A stretch of 64,000 bases of DNA from Undaria pinnatifida. Taxonomy: Eukaryota > Sar > Phaeophyceae > Laminariales > Alariaceae. The notes under the pieces were generated by a model. The model was given only the letters and a program-made list of their open reading frames with translations, was not told the origin of the DNA and searched no databases. The stretch lies in the NCBI GenBank assembly GCA_012845835.1, contig JABAKD010000001.1:16054226-16118225 (forward strand), read 5' to 3'. The first letter of the stretch is position 1. The number at the start of each line of letters is the position of its first letter. Positions 1 to 11,019 of the stretch are shown here, in pieces. Position numbers and translations under genes: made by a program.

Positions 1-257
1 CACAGAGTTAGAGCCTCCGTACACATCATTCCTTCAGGCTATGAGCCTCGCCGCCTTTGATCTACCATCGACTGGCACCACGCAACGGCATCCCGCTGAG
101 TTCGACAAACTTTCCAAGAAGTTCGAAGAACGGTCTCCACTTTCTGCAGTGTGCGGAGTAATTTTCTTCGAAAACCAATATCAGCCTCGACATCGAGACA
201 TCGCATCTACGAGTACGCCATGTACATCATCAAGGATATTCGAGAGAGGAAACAGCT

Positions 258-323
258 GTCACGCTATCACGCGCGAAGCAGGTAAGGAGACTGCTCGCGC
301 TATCACGCGTGTAGCAGGTAAGG
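258..323 (+). repeat. Two tandem copies of a 32-34 bp unit
   Basis: The unit contains GCTATCACGCG followed by AGCAGGTAAGGAG and occurs twice in a row. The same pair is kept in copy B at about 35939-36006, so it predates the duplication. Confidence 0.7.
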
Positions 324-609
324 AGTCCGGTTTTACGCTATCAAGACGCGCGAAGTCGTTTTCATCACCGTATACGGGGCTCACCGTCACTTCTGCCACG
401 GTCAATTCAGCCAACACCACATCGACAACACCGCGCAACCTGCATCAAACCATACGGGGCTCACCTCAGGAAGCATCCCATCAGGATGCACTTTTTTGTT
501 TTGCAAATTGTCATTTTTTGTATTTCTAGGCGCGATGAGGTTTTTCGTCCGGTTGCCCTCTCAGTTTTATCAAAATCAGGTTTGAGGTTTCCGTGGTGCA
601 TATGTGAGG

Positions 610-617
610 TATATATA
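610..617 (+). promoter_or_regulatory. TATA-box-like motif
   Basis: TATATATA followed by GGG lies in otherwise mixed sequence and is preserved in copy B (36291-36300). It could be the promoter of an LTR-type element. No transcript start can be shown from sequence alone. Confidence 0.3.
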
Positions 618-899
618 GGGCTCCTCGAATGAAGGGAGGACCCAAAGAAAAACGATGGTTCGTGCACCTCCACCGTAGTGTACTTCGTTTCATGTGTGTC
701 ACTCATGAATGAACATTGAAACTCATGCTGCTGCAAATTCTCGGATGACAACAACAGCCACAACGATATTAAGCTGCGTGCAACAGACAGAGTCCCGCTG
801 AGGGCACCCCCCGATTTTCCTTTTGTTCGGAGAGGGTTATTTGCACAGCCACGCAGTTAGCTGCGGTACCGTATTACTGAAGAGGATATCCGCGCGTAC

Positions 900-1880
900 G
901 GGCACTGTTCAATACGACGATAAATATCCAAACATGTCTTTAAACCCGCGGACAGACTGGTAGATCAATACTCTGCTGTGACCCCTCCACGCCCACCGCA
1001 GCGTGGAGGCGTTTTCGTCGCCTCTCCTGCGCTGAGCGCTAGTTCGCTTCCCAACACCGACGAGAAACTGTCCATAAAGAGTGAATACGATAGCGTTCAC
1101 GGGATTTGACCGGCAAGGGTCAAAATGGTTTGCACCCCCATTCCCGATAGGTTGACGAGGCTTGTGGACAGCGGTTCATCTGACCACTTGGCGTACGACC
1201 TGATTCCAACGACAAGCTATGAGTATGATGATACAGATGGCCTCGGGAGTACACTCGCAGAGGTGACATCGAATGATTACAAATCACTACACAATATTCC
1301 AATATCTAAGACTGCGGTACAGCATGGGGCATTACAAGAAGATGGATGAGCCGAAGGTCATCGCGACGGCCGGTATTGAGCAGGTAGGTGGCGACAACAA
1401 CTGGCACCATCTGGAAACACGTCATCAACCAGGCTGGCCGGCCTGTTCCAGTTCGCATCTCAACGATGGTCGTTCCTGGACCCGGACGCAACCTCTTCTC
1501 CTCTATCGCAGCAACGTAATCGGAGCAAGCACTATCGTCAAGGCGGAAAACCTTTCCTTGTATTTCGGCAGCAGCGATTCGTTTCCGCTGAACCAACGCC
1601 CGGAATACATGGGCCTGTGCTCGTACGAGGTCTCTATTCGGGCCCTGGGAGACACGATTGAGATGTCGTCAACGCCTGCTGTAGACCTTGAAGCACGCTC
1701 AAACACCGACACAAAAGGAGGCGATTGCACCTCGGAAAAGCCCCAAACCTCTGCGTCAATCCCGGCATCGTCATGGAGTACGCCGTGTAGGTAACGCCCC
1801 AGCGGAGGAAAATATTTCTGAGCTGGACGGACAGAAGATTGCAGCCAACAGCAGGAGCACGCGCTATCGGGAGGATTGCA
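900..1880 (+). pseudogene. Family-2 copia fragment: gag end and protease, copy A
   Basis: The translation keeps a copia-type aspartic protease signature, LVDSGSSDHL, near 1150-1185. The following segment ends FS-I-A-M-like, as in the family-2 element on the minus strand at 60094-60504. The sequence then enters a Ser/Thr/Pro-rich hinge. Several stops and frameshifts break it. The protease would cut the gag-pol polyprotein inside the virus-like particle. The fragment stops at about 1880, where copy A has lost the rest of the hinge and the 5' LTR of the inserted family-1 element, both still present in copy B. Non-functional. Confidence 0.7.
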
Positions 1881-1889
1881 GCAATGGTA

Positions 1890-2810
1890 TTTACAAACCC
1901 TTCAAGTTCACTGCCGAGCACGAGGACCCATTGTCATGGACGGCACAACGAAAAACCTTGACGTTGTATTGAGAAAATATCAAAATTTTGACGGTAAAAA
2001 AACGCGGACGACTTCTTGAATGGAGTTCCAAGCCTTGTGTCAGTCTCAGCATCTCCAACAGAGCCAGAACTAACATCCTGCACGGGCAAGAGCGACCGTC
2101 GGAGACCGACGACAATCATGCCACTGCCCGTGCGGCGTAGGGTGCCGCCAATCAGGATCTATTCAGCATAACACTGTTCGTTTCGACGAGCGGCTCAGCC
2201 TTCTTCGTCGTTGTACAGAGATTCGAGGGCACCACACTCGAGGATGGAGTGGGACAACAGGTGTGGGTAGCGCTGCGTGAGAAGTTTAAAGGGAATTCGG
2301 GTGAAGCAATTCGCGTGGAGCATTAAAAACTGAACAACACACGAATGCGTTCAGACCAGAACCCGGACGAGTATCTTCACATCATGGATAGCTGTCGAGA
2401 TCGCCTTAACGCCTTCGACCCACCAGAGGGTCCCACAGATCGTCAGTATGCGAATATTTTTTTGCAAGCTCTACCACCCGAATATAAGGCAATTCGACAA
2501 GCTCACCTAGAGAGAGGAGAATTCGGACTTGCCGATAACCGGCGTATAATGGCGGCCATTTATGCAGATAACCTGACCCTTTCACATTCTGATTCATTCT
2601 GAGGTATCGCGGGACGTGGTGCCGCCACCAAGGCAATGGCTAACGATCGCAATAACATCAAGTGCTACTTTTGTGGTCGTGTCGGTCACTTCAAAATTAA
2701 ATGCCCCCTACGCGTCAAGTAGCAGCAGGAAAATGATGGGCAGCAGCCGCAGCAGCGTGAAAGACAACAAAATCAACCACGCAGACAGCACCAACGAAAC
2801 CTTGGAGGCG
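1890..2810 (+). pseudogene. Family-1 copia gag, degraded, copy A
   Basis: This is the gag region of a Ty1/copia element. The best-preserved stretch is 2345-2602, a capsid-type segment with the pattern FLQALPPEYKAIRQ followed by a run ending AAIYAD, as in copia gag polyproteins. A zinc knuckle of CX2CX4HX4C form (CYFCGRVGHFKIKC) lies at about 2670-2712, with a basic Gln-rich tail after it. In-frame stops interrupt both ends. Gag would form the particle and bind element RNA. Copy B has a parallel, equally broken version at about 40000-40970. Confidence 0.8.
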
Positions 2811-4101
2811 GGCGAGGTCCCCTGTGGCGCTCACACCGCGAGACAGCCTCCCATAGCGACGCCGACTGCCGCGCCAGGAGGCGCAAACCTGTTAATGGCA
2901 ACGTCCACATTCTGCAACCAGGCCTTCGCGGATAAAGAGAATCTTCAGCGCTTTCGATCTTCCAGAAGAGGGCGATCAGCCGGAATGCCCCTACATCTCT
3001 TGCACAGCGACGAAGGCACATCCCACGGCGGCAATTGCAGCAGACCAAAGGCACAATGAGGAAGCATGGCCATTCAGCTCACTGTCAACATCGCATCCTT
3101 GGCCATTTGAGGAACGCTACCTCTTTTGGGGTTCAGGAGAAGTCACTATTTCGACGATACCACCATCCCGATCTCAAACATCGTTTACAGGACTACACCT
3201 CCCTCAGTACGCCTTGCACGATACTTACGGCTGGAGCTCTGCTGGGTGGCACAGAGGAGAGTGCCACACAAGACCTCATCACGGACGACTAAGAAGAATA
3301 CCACCTGGTGCGGATCGCAATCCTAATTGTGCCCGGTATTGGGCGCAATCTTTTCTCGGCAAAAACAGCAGGGAGAAAGGGCATCGTTTGGATTTTCAAT
3401 GCCAACAAACTCAGGCTGAAGGCGGGCGACATCACCGTGGCACTTGGCGCAGAAAACGACGAGCTCTATTTCTTCAAGCTAGACCTCAGTGCGCATGTCT
3501 ACGCAGGAAATTAGCTGGCGATGAATGCGATGACTAACGCCCAAGTGTGGCACCGGCGGTTGGGTCACCTTAACAAGCGCAGCCTGGAGCCCATGAACAG
3601 AAATAACGGTACTGACGTCGCATTTGACGGTTCTGTTGCGGACTGTGACGTCTATGCGGTGGGGAAAAGCCATCAGCTGGCTCACCCCAAGAGAGCCAAC
3701 CACGCCGCCACTAATGCGCTCTTTTAGCTTGTGTACGGTGATCTCATGGGCCTCTTCAAACTGACGGCTCATGTGGATACAAGTTTGTCAGCAAAATCAC
3801 CGACCAGTTCATCAAGTGGACCTCAGGCTACCTTCTCTTGAGGAAAGATCAAGCCCTTGCCTTGCTTCAGCTGTTCATCACTGATACCTCTCGGCAAACA
3901 CATCATCAGATGGCGTGCCGACAAGGGAGGCAAACGTACGGGCGACGAGTTCCAGGAATACTACCTAGGATCAGACATCACTAAGGAATTCGATGTCGCC
4001 AACACACCACAACAGATCGGTGAATTGGAACGCGTCGGACGGACGTTGTGCGGAATGGTTCGCCGCATGTCCGTTGACAGTGAACTCCCTCCTTTTCTGT
4101 G
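2811..4101 (+). pseudogene. Family-1 copia protease and integrase, degraded, copy A
   Basis: After gag, broken frames give remnants of a protease, then a GAG-pre-integrase domain at 3521-3727 (VWHRRLGHLNKRSL is the hallmark) and an integrase core. Core landmarks are a DLMG-type first acidic site near 3740, an ADKGGK second site near 3920 and TPQQIGELER with the catalytic Glu near 4008-4040. Stops and frameshifts separate all of these. Integrase would insert the cDNA into the genome. No reverse transcriptase or RNase H follows; non-coding sequence runs to the LTR at 4630. The same absence in copy B means the internal loss predates the duplication. Confidence 0.8.
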
Positions 4102-4629
4102 AGGAGAGCTCATGATGACAAGATTTTGCTGTTTGAGGCGATCAACTCGCCAAGAGCACTGGCACCCAAGAATAGGGGAGGCGGTTACTACGTAGTTTTC
4201 GTGTTGTTGTCCGTAGAATAATTTCGTTGGAATTAGCGAATACCTAGTGCACTCGGGTCAATTACTCAAGGACAGGGTGTGTTGACTGTTTGAGTCGCGC
4301 AAGCAACAACAACAGTAGATTTGCTGAGTCGCAACCTGTTCAGCGTCTTCAGTCTTGGACTCGAGACACGTTTTCGAACCAGTTGCACTATTGGCTTCGT
4401 GATTAGATTCACAGCTCCTATGACTGTCATTGTACGAGCGTTCACTTTTGATTCGGAAGTAATAGGCAGGATACGGAAATTCGAGTTTTATGAAATGTGT
4501 GAGCAAGTCTGCATTACACCTTAGTGGGAAATGACATGTGTCGTATCTCTGATTGGTGGTTAGCTCGTGATTACAAATGGAACATGCTATTGAATGAAAG
4601 TTCGATATTCTACTTCCATTGTGGAGGAG

Positions 4630-5171
4630 TGTTGAGGATAGGGTGTTTTGGACTACCATCTATCGAGGCAATGTTCAGCAGCATTGATTGGTTCGTTGCT
4701 GTACTCGTGGTCGTAGCAGAACTAGAAAGCAACACACGAGCGTTACGGCTAAAACGAAACTTTCGTGGAAGAAATGTCCTGGAAATGCGGCGGAATTACC
4801 ACCTGTTCGACTACTGCTGTATTTTTGTTCAAGAAGATCGTGTGGTACCATGTAGTCGAGTTCTCGAAGTCAGAGGCTTGTGGAAGGAGTAATGCTTCGG
4901 ACGCTGAGACGAATGAGACGGGTGGCCCCACCCTATTCACTCCTCACTCTTCTCTCATCCTTCTATCCTTTCTCGTCAGTTTTCAGTGTCGCCTGAACTC
5001 TGGACACAGCAGTCCATTGTTCTCAAGTGTTTCTTTTGTTGGCTGGACGCGCCCGTTAAAACATCAATATCTTTCTGCCTCGTGCATCTTGAACGCTCCT
5101 TCGGCTAGATTAGTTGTTGCCAGCGCCAGCCTCTGCGAACACGCCAGGTCGTATCGTCACATACGCCAATA
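4630..5171 (+). repeat. Family-1 copia 3' LTR, copy A
   Basis: This direct relative of the LTRs at 38561-39126 and 42900-43444 begins TGTTGAGG and ends CCAATA. A purine-rich tract (GTGGAGGAG) abuts its start, as expected for second-strand priming. It is followed by AGGTT, the target sequence duplicated around the copy-B element. Immediately after, family-2 sequence resumes. Confidence 0.85.
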
Positions 5172-5400
5172 AGGTTCCCTTTTCTCCCTGAACGGAGAGC
5201 CCATCAACGTCCGGGCCAAGACGTAGAGATCGACTGGATAGTCAGCAGCGGAAGTGGAGCTGATAAAGTCGATCAGTTTTGAGGGAAAGGAACTTAACTA
5301 TAGCACCAGGTATATACCTCTCCAAAGTCAAGGCGAAGGAAAGTCTTAAGCCCTAAGGCAAGGAAACGGACCGAGCACATGTCATATGACGACCACCCGC
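5172..5400 (+). pseudogene. Family-2 copia hinge end, resumed after the nested LTR, copy A
   Basis: The first codons read LNGEPINVRAKT, matching LNDEPISIEAKT near the C-terminus of the minus-strand family-2 frame at 58796-59635. The similarity continues past the stop in both. This is the right half of the family-2 element split by the family-1 insertion. Confidence 0.75.
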
Positions 5401-5484
5401 CACTATAGACCAATAAGCTCGAGACACCAGAATCGTGAAATTTGTTTTATCCTCTTCACCAAATCCGTACAAAATGAGCAGCGA

Positions 5485-5720
5485 CGACGGCTGTGAGATC
5501 GAAGATTTAGCCGAAACTCATCTTTTCAAGCCGTGTGATACTCTCCGATAGCTCGTATTACTGGGTGCATGTCCTCGTGAAGGATATAGGTCGGCAACTC
5601 CCCTTAGAACTACAGCGTAGCTTGAGCCAGGGTCAGCAGGGTGATGTTAATCAATCTGTGCACTGAAAGTATAAAACCCGTTTGTGAGGAGACTACATCT
5701 GACGGCCGTGGAATGCACTG
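5485..5720 (+). repeat. Dispersed repeat D, copy A member
   Basis: Repeat D has a roughly 230 bp core: AGATCGAAGATTTTGTCG, then a CTTTGCAAGCTGTGTG-type segment, AAGGATATAGGTCGGC, a GGGTCA-CAGGGTGATGTTA segment and a TAAAACCCG end. Other members lie near 8190, 11895, 13940, 18230, 30960, 33525, 43745, 45020, 45715, 46880, 47405 and 50805. It has no coding potential and no recognisable RNA fold that I can name. It often leads into the G-rich satellite. Confidence 0.75.
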
Positions 5721-5754
5721 GTCTAGTTTATTGTATGAATAGAGACGTATGACT

Positions 5755-5905
5755 GGTGAGGGGAGGGCGTAGTTTTTAAGGAGGAGGGGGGTGGGGAAGA
5801 GGGGGGGGGGGGGGGAGGGAGGGAGGGGGGTTCCACCGTTTTTCGGTCGCATAAATGAGTGGGAGCTTACTATGTACGTGTGGTGTTAGGTTTAGGCTAT
5901 GGTGG
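5755..5905. repeat. G-rich satellite block
   Basis: Long G tracts with AGGGAGGG and GGGGGG runs are followed by GGTCGCATAAATG and a segment ending GTGGTGTTAGGTTTAGGC. The same order recurs at 14225-14480, 44030-44150, 46400-46510, 47480-47560 and 51290-51400. Runs this long could form G-quadruplexes. Confidence 0.7.
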
Positions 5906-6094
5906 GGGCGGTGGGGAAAAGGGGAAGGGGAGGTTAATTGGAACTTGGAAGACCATATACATGAATTGGAGCTGCTGCATCGATGACTCGCGCGAACGTT
6001 TCAATACCCATGCTGGTCCATTTCTTGGCGATACCGGGTAGACATTTTTCTTCGAGACATTTTTCAAGTTCGACATGGGGTTCCAAAGTCGTAA

Positions 6095-6205
6095 AAGTTC
6101 ATTATTGGTGGATGATGGGATTCGAACCCATGGTCTGTCGATGACGCCATTTGTCAAGGAGTTAGAGGATAGCAGTCCGTTGGACCACGGAAAAGGGTAG
6201 CATAT
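6095..6205 (-). mobile_element. tRNA-derived SINE head
   Basis: Read on the minus strand, an A-box-like TGGTCCAACGGA is followed by a B-box GGTTCGAATCC. The acceptor ends do not pair and the spacing is stretched, so it is not a working tRNA. Relatives are at 44325-44465 (minus) and 12440-12805 (plus). Confidence 0.6.
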
Positions 6206-6519
6206 TGCCTACCCAACCTAAGCCTTATAACAATATATGCATTCAAGTATCATCAGCGTATGTACAGTAGTAGTGAACTGGAGCGTTTCGCAGCCTCCGT
6301 CAGATTTTGTCTCTCTCAAGAACGTTTTTTTTTTGTTTCAGTGCACAGATAAATTAGTAGCATCACCCTGTTGATCCTGGTACAAGCTTCACTGCAGGTG
6401 TAAGGGGAGGGAGACGCGTGCTACGATAGAGGTGCACCCCCTTTTTTTCTGAGATTCCTCGATTTGGGAGCTTAAGGCCATTTCTTATGCAGTCGGATTC
6501 CGCCAGTCGGAAACGGCCT

Positions 6520-6878
6520 TTTTCGACTGGATTCTTCTGGTCCTTCTTCTTGTCGTCAGTCGAGTCGATTTTATAGTTTTTGTGCTCTTCCCAGAGGCGG
6601 TTGGTGTGAGGGAGTACTGCTGTACAGCAGTCGAAATCGGTTGGCAGCTGTGAAATTAATAGGTGGAGGACACAGAGTGCCCCCTGCAGGTCTGCCAATT
6701 GAGCAGGTCTTCGGAGAGTACTCACTTTCGTTCCTTCGTAGAGATGTAGCTTTATTCGTTTCCACCAGAGCCCGGGATAGCTTCTGAGATCGGAGGCGCG
6801 TGCCTCCGATCTAATTCCTAACTTCCCCGAATATAAACCGCCAACCTTATCATACGAAACCCATTCAAATGATCTCAA
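6520..6878 (-). pseudogene. Possible transposase remnant inside the 1.5 kb transposon
   Basis: A minus-strand frame open from 6878 down through the left inverted repeat includes a compositionally normal stretch, with TDFDCCTAVLPHTNRLWEEH near its centre and a Lys/Asp-rich tail. I do not recognise a catalytic triad or domain. It could be the C-terminus of a captured or native transposase, or chance. Confidence 0.25.
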
Positions 6879-7120
6879 ATTCGGATACCTACAGGCCTTT
6901 CGAGGCCGTATCTTAACACTAGCCCACCCTGATGAGTCGCATATGCAGAAATATGGGAGATTCGGGGAAACTCTACGAACTAGACCATGAGTCGAAGATG
7001 CGGCTCCTCAAACCCCACTCCCACACCTCTAACCGTCTGGCTATGGAGCCAGGAACACGCGAAGAAAAGCAGTAGAAAGAAAAGCATGCCCTACAGCAAG
7101 GCATAGTCACCCATCAAAAA

Positions 7121-7216
7121 CCTGCCGCATGCCGCCGGGGTGGCGGGGGGGGCAGAAAAGGCTCTAGAACCTGCCGCATGCCGCCGGTGTGGCGGGGGGG
7201 GCAGGAAAGGCTCTGC
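7121..7216 (+). repeat. Tandem duplication of a 51 bp unit
   Basis: Two consecutive units begin ACCTGCCGCATGCCGCCGG, continue through a G run and end AAGGCTCT. They lie inside the DNA transposon. Confidence 0.75.
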
Positions 7217-8189
7217 GGTAAACCAACCACAGAAAAAGTACTATGGTGGCGAGGCGAGCCCTCGTCGATATGGAGGGGAACGCAGGCGCTAACACAAGGG
7301 AGAAGTCATGCGAAAAACCTCCCGCGGGCCATCGGCAAGGCGGGGGGTTAGACGAGGAAACGACGAATACCCGGGATGGAAGTTGTCAACACATACTGCC
7401 CCGCTAGGGGAGGAAGTATTTAGACGACAAAAAAAAACAAAGCAGAACAAATACAAAACAGCTCTGTGCTCCGCGCTTTCTCCGCGAGCAACGGCTCGGC
7501 GAACCCTCGTCCCAGCGAGTTGGTGGCTTTGCGCTTACCCGAAAACCGCCAAAGCTACAGCGGCCGCAGCCGTTGTTGGCAGCATGGGATCGAGACCGCG
7601 CGCTGCTGCCGTCGTGTGATACACGCTGTTGGCGAGCAAAACTAGGAATGCGCCACGCTGACTTGCTGCGAGAAGCAACAGCTGGGATAGCCAAGCCAGC
7701 GTCAGCGCCTTGTATGATACTGCAGTGTGGTACTTGGTATGGATGGGTGTGTGGCCGTGTGGCCGTGTGGGTGTGTGTTTGGTGGTGGGATGAGCGATGC
7801 GATCGGTTCAAAAAACACGTGTTAAACTTTTTCGACTGTTTTTTGACTGGATCCGCCAGTCGGAATTCTCAGTCGAAAAAAGTTGAGTCGAAAAAGCCCT
7901 TTTTCGACTGCGTAAGAAAGCCCGATTTGGGCTTCATTCAGTCGAAAAAGGCCGTTTTCGACTGACAAATCCGACTGCATAAGGAATGGCCTATAAAGAC
8001 CTCTCCCAATAACTGATTTAGAGGATAAATGAAACTGCTTACCGGATGAAAAAAATTCCATGGCGCCTAGGTAGCCAACGCAAAATGATCCAAAAATACA
8101 ACCTACTTCCGACGATTTTGGGCTAAGGAGCCCCCGTCATCCAGAAAGCCATTTCAGACGAAAAATGCTACCTCTTGTATCGTAGCATG

Positions 8190-8345
8190 CATCGGACATC
8201 GCCGACAATATTCCTTAACGAGGGCACGCACCGAGCAATACGCGTGATCGGCGATCGGAGTATCACACGCATAGATAGCTTGCAACAGCTTGCAAAGGTG
8301 ATTTTTGACAAAATCTTCGATCCCACACAGCTGTTGTACCATTCG
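8190..8345 (-). repeat. Dispersed repeat D, reverse orientation
   Basis: Reverse-complemented, this stretch shows the TCGAAGATTTTGTC core and the GGATCGCCGATCACGCG region of repeat D. Its partner in copy B is 45020-45150. Confidence 0.6.
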
Positions 8346-8464
8346 AGACTTACGAACGGTCAAATTGTTATACCCCGAGCACTGCTACACTAAAAGCCCT
8401 CGTACCTGGTATATGTTCGCCACAGATAAGAGCAACTGCTACGATACTACTGCTGTTGTGTGGG

Positions 8465-8720
8465 GTCGGTGTTTTTCAGTCGCGAGTCGTAGTGAGACGA
8501 ATGTACCAGAGTGTGGACCTGGCACATAGTAGGCTGACTCCCGATTTCATTGTTTTATATTCTTCTGGCGGAGGCATGAATTGCGTTCCAGCTATATGAT
8601 ATGCGTAGGTTTGGGTTTGGCTTTGTTTGTGTTGTTTCCCTTGGGTATTCCTCCACTCCAGAGTGACTGGAGCCTGTCCTGTGACCACGGGCTTGATATA
8701 CACAGCAACATACCGCGCGC
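8465..8720 (+). mobile_element. Retroposon of the CAA-tail family, body only
   Basis: The body shares CCAGAGTGACTGGAGCC and TCCTGTGACCACGG with 16240-16505 and 45250-45545. The terminal TTAATGTGAGAACAACAAC tail is missing here. Its copy-B counterpart is at 45250. Confidence 0.5.
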
Positions 8721-9221
8721 GCCTGTTTCGGTCTGTGCCACAGGGTACTTTGAAATTGGGGCACCCACACACGCTACTACTGCTGCTGTTCCGCATGCCG
8801 TCATACGTCCTCACGCGTATACCGTATACGGAACATTGTAATATGCATAGACTAAACCTCACCAAGGCTGACAGTTTCGGATATAATAGTCTAACTGGGA
8901 GAGGGTGCGTTCTACTTCAAGTCTGTCAGCAGTAGAATGGCCCCTGGGTTTATTGTTTTCCTGTAAAATCAGCCTGTCTTTTTATTTAATTGCCCTGTTT
9001 TTTAGTATTCAGTAGTAGGTGTCCTGTACGGTATTCTGCAGGCGGCCGATTTCAAAGAACTCTAGACTATATGACAAGGAAAACCGCTAGTCTATATATG
9101 GGACCTTAATTTTCTTCGAACCATGTTGACCCACTGTGTGAGACCTCGCCCCTGATAAGGGACCTGATACTCTATAAGAGACTCTTATCTCCCTTTGAAG
9201 GGGCCACCACACACTAATGTA

Positions 9222-9257
9222 ATGTGAGAACAACAACAACAACAACAACACAACAAC
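9222..9257 (+). mobile_element. 36 bp 5'-truncated CAA-tailed retroposon with target duplication
   Basis: ATGTGAGAAC followed by CAA repeats is the 3' tail of the retroposon family at 49556-49864. It is flanked on both sides by AATGTA (9216-9221 and 9258-9263). Copy B at about 47822 has a single AATGTA and no insert. Confidence 0.75.
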
Positions 9258-9423
9258 AATGTATCCCACCTTGAACAAGCGCCACACAGATCACTATAAA
9301 CCGAATATTGCGCTATCTACGGGTCACATCCTTGTTAAAGGACTTCGGTATATAAGGGACGCTGCCCGACACACTATGATCCCATAAAAGGGGCCAACTA
9401 CTGGTAGTACTGCCCTTGCTTAC

Positions 9424-10056
9424 CTGTATGATCTTCATCTCCCCTCTCTCAGGCAGGTCAACCGAAGGCACCCCAAACTGAAAGTATGTCAGCCAGTCTA
9501 CCACCGCACACCGTCGCAACGCCTGCAACTCCTTGCGCGGCTTCGACCAATCCATTTCGTCGGCGGTCGCAGTGCGATGGCAATACAGCGTCGTCCCATT
9601 CCCTCGATCCCAGTGCTTCTTCCTCCATTCTGGTGTCACCCAATCGCACCCCATTTCCCTTGCAAAAATCCACGCGGCGAAATGCCGAATGGTCGTGCTG
9701 CCGGCACCATCAGACTTCGATCCCGAGGCAACCAAGCACGGCGATCCCTTGCGTCTCAGCTCCGAGGCCGTCTCCCTCCAAGCGTCTACAAGAGGAGATC
9801 GTATGTGCAGCCCATTAGGAACGGTGCTGGAAAATCGCTTCCAGACATCGAGGCAGTTTTCGAACGTCCACGGGGATAATGACGACGAACCGGCAGGGTG
9901 GAAGTGTCTCACTGAAAAATCCGCGCACAACTCCTCAGGCCGGAGTTGCTGAAGTTTTTCATAGCCAAACGAGAGAGGGCATCGGAAAAGGAAAAAAAGC
10001 AGGCCGAAGGAAAACACTAACGGCAGCGGTGCTGCGGACCTGATTAAGCGCCACAT
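9424..10056 (-). CDS. Exon 1 of a fucosyltransferase-like membrane protein, copy A
   Basis: This minus-strand exon has 211 codons and phase 0. The start chosen is the Met before WRLIRSAAP because the frame upstream runs through a variable G run that would encode Pro repeats. Residues about 8-27 form a hydrophobic signal anchor, fitting a type II Golgi protein. The lumenal part includes DGAGSTTIRHFAAWIFAREM, which recalls the glycine-rich first motif of GDP-fucose transferases, and WGK/WRK-type and YCHRTATADEMD segments. The exon ends MKIIQ at a clean donor, CAG/GTAAGC (9424/9423). No downstream exon follows in copy A. The copy-B paralogue at 47997-48623 is also open, with only substitutions and in-frame indels. 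Family assignment is inferred; either a gene fragment or a gene whose later exons are missing here. Confidence 0.6.
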
Positions 10057-10061
10057 GGGGA

Positions 10062-10081
10062 GCGGGGGGGGGGGGGGGGGG
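10062..10081. repeat. G homopolymer run beside the exon-1 start
   Basis: A run of about 20 G lies just upstream of the chosen start codon of the minus-strand exon. The run is shorter at the matching place in copy B (48631-48642), so it is a mutable tract. Confidence 0.85.
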
Positions 10082-11019
10082 CGCGCTATAATATGCGAGC
10101 GAGCACCGGGGCCCATGGAGTACACAACAAGTTCATAAACAAACGGCGGTGCAGCGCTCGCGATTCAAATGCGATTCGAGTATGACAGCATCACACGTAG
10201 CTTGTTTCATACATACATATGAAGTACATGTACGTACGAGTACCAAGATATAAGTTCGGACGACAAATGCTGGACCTCACAGCTGAGATGTGCGTTAATT
10301 TAATGTTTCCATATATATATCGGTGCTTAAAAATTACGAGAAAAAATGAACATGTTGCGCAACTCGGAACACCAGACACAGTCGACCGTTCCACGAACTT
10401 CCCTGCTTTCAGCTTCGCATTGTACCAGTATTACTCGTATAGCAACTTGTAGTCGAGAACTTTTGGTGTTTTATTTACCACAGTCACGGTCGTCAGAAAC
10501 ACAGTGCGCTGGTGACAGACCTGCGGCAAAGCCCCGAGAAACTACAAACAGTATAGCGCAGTATACACAGCAGTAGGGTAATTCGAAACCAACAGTATGG
10601 TTGATGCCCCCGACGCAGGTCGGATCGCTTTATCTGCTTACTATACTGGTATTTGTGACTGGCTTGATGTACGTTTTTTTTCATTTTCTCCGGTCCATTC
10701 CTGTTTCCACGGCTTTCTTTTTGTTCCAAACCGTTTTCCCCACTTTTTTTTGTTCTTTCTCCCTATTGTTTTCTGTTTTCCCTTTTTGTTGTGCTTTTCG
10801 TGTCGTTGCAAATAGTGTGGCGTGCCGTGTGCTAGATCATCCACTTTGCTTGCCCGCGCACATGTGTTCACTCACGCACTGCGCGGTTCATCCCACAGCC
10901 AAATCACCTCTCGCTGTTTTAGCAATCTCGCTGCTTAGCGATGTTAATGTTCATCTACGATCCCTCCTGTCTTGTAGTTTGTGTCACTGGAAACCCAACA
11001 ACCTACTACAGTATAAATA

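Larger units (their letters stand above)
1..880 (+). other. Retroelement leader-like block, copy A
   Basis: The block opens with a 3'-LTR-like end followed by GCTATGAGCCTCG, close to the half-tRNA primer site seen at 39127 and clearer in copy B (GGTTATGAGCCTCG near 35719). An open frame of 162 codons at 41-529 is not open in copy B beyond about 60 codons and resembles no family I know, so I do not call it a gene. The block is probably the LTR end plus leader of a third, otherwise lost LTR element. It joins abruptly to family-2 copia sequence near 900. Confidence 0.4.
6476..7991. mobile_element. DNA transposon with about 54 bp terminal inverted repeats
   Basis: The left end begins GGCCATTTCTTATGCAGTCG. 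The right end, reverse-complemented, begins GGCCATTCCTTATGCAGTCG, and the two arms stay alike for about 54 bp. Subterminal copies of AGTCGAAAAA in both orientations crowd 7830-7965, like transposase binding sites. The flanks are TTAA on the left and TATAA on the right, so the target duplication is small or mutated. Superfamily is uncertain (PIF/Harbinger-like or another short-duplication type). The element is too short and open frames too few for an autonomous copy. Confidence 0.75.
6412..8190. mobile_element. MITE family M, copy with a nested 1.5 kb transposon
   Basis: The left end GCGTGCTACGATAGAGGTGC and the right end, which reads TATCGTAGCATGC, are terminal inverted repeats of a roughly 300 bp family seen also at 12268-12914, 27127-27410, 44656-45012, 49525-50121 and 51722-51992. 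This copy is split by a DNA transposon at 6476-7991. The copy-B counterpart at 44656 is uninterrupted and gives the empty site. Confidence 0.75.

Noticed and set aside
41-529. A 162-codon protein gene at the left edge
   Set aside because: The duplicate copy breaks the frame early, composition is Ser/Thr/Arg-rich, and the block looks like an element leader.
6095-6205. A real tRNA gene
   Set aside because: A and B boxes exist, but the acceptor arms do not pair and the spacing is wrong. The same sequence recurs as a SINE.
6925-6965. Hammerhead-like CTGATGAG...GAAA
   Set aside because: The stem between the two core motifs is only a few pairs and no flanking stem closes.
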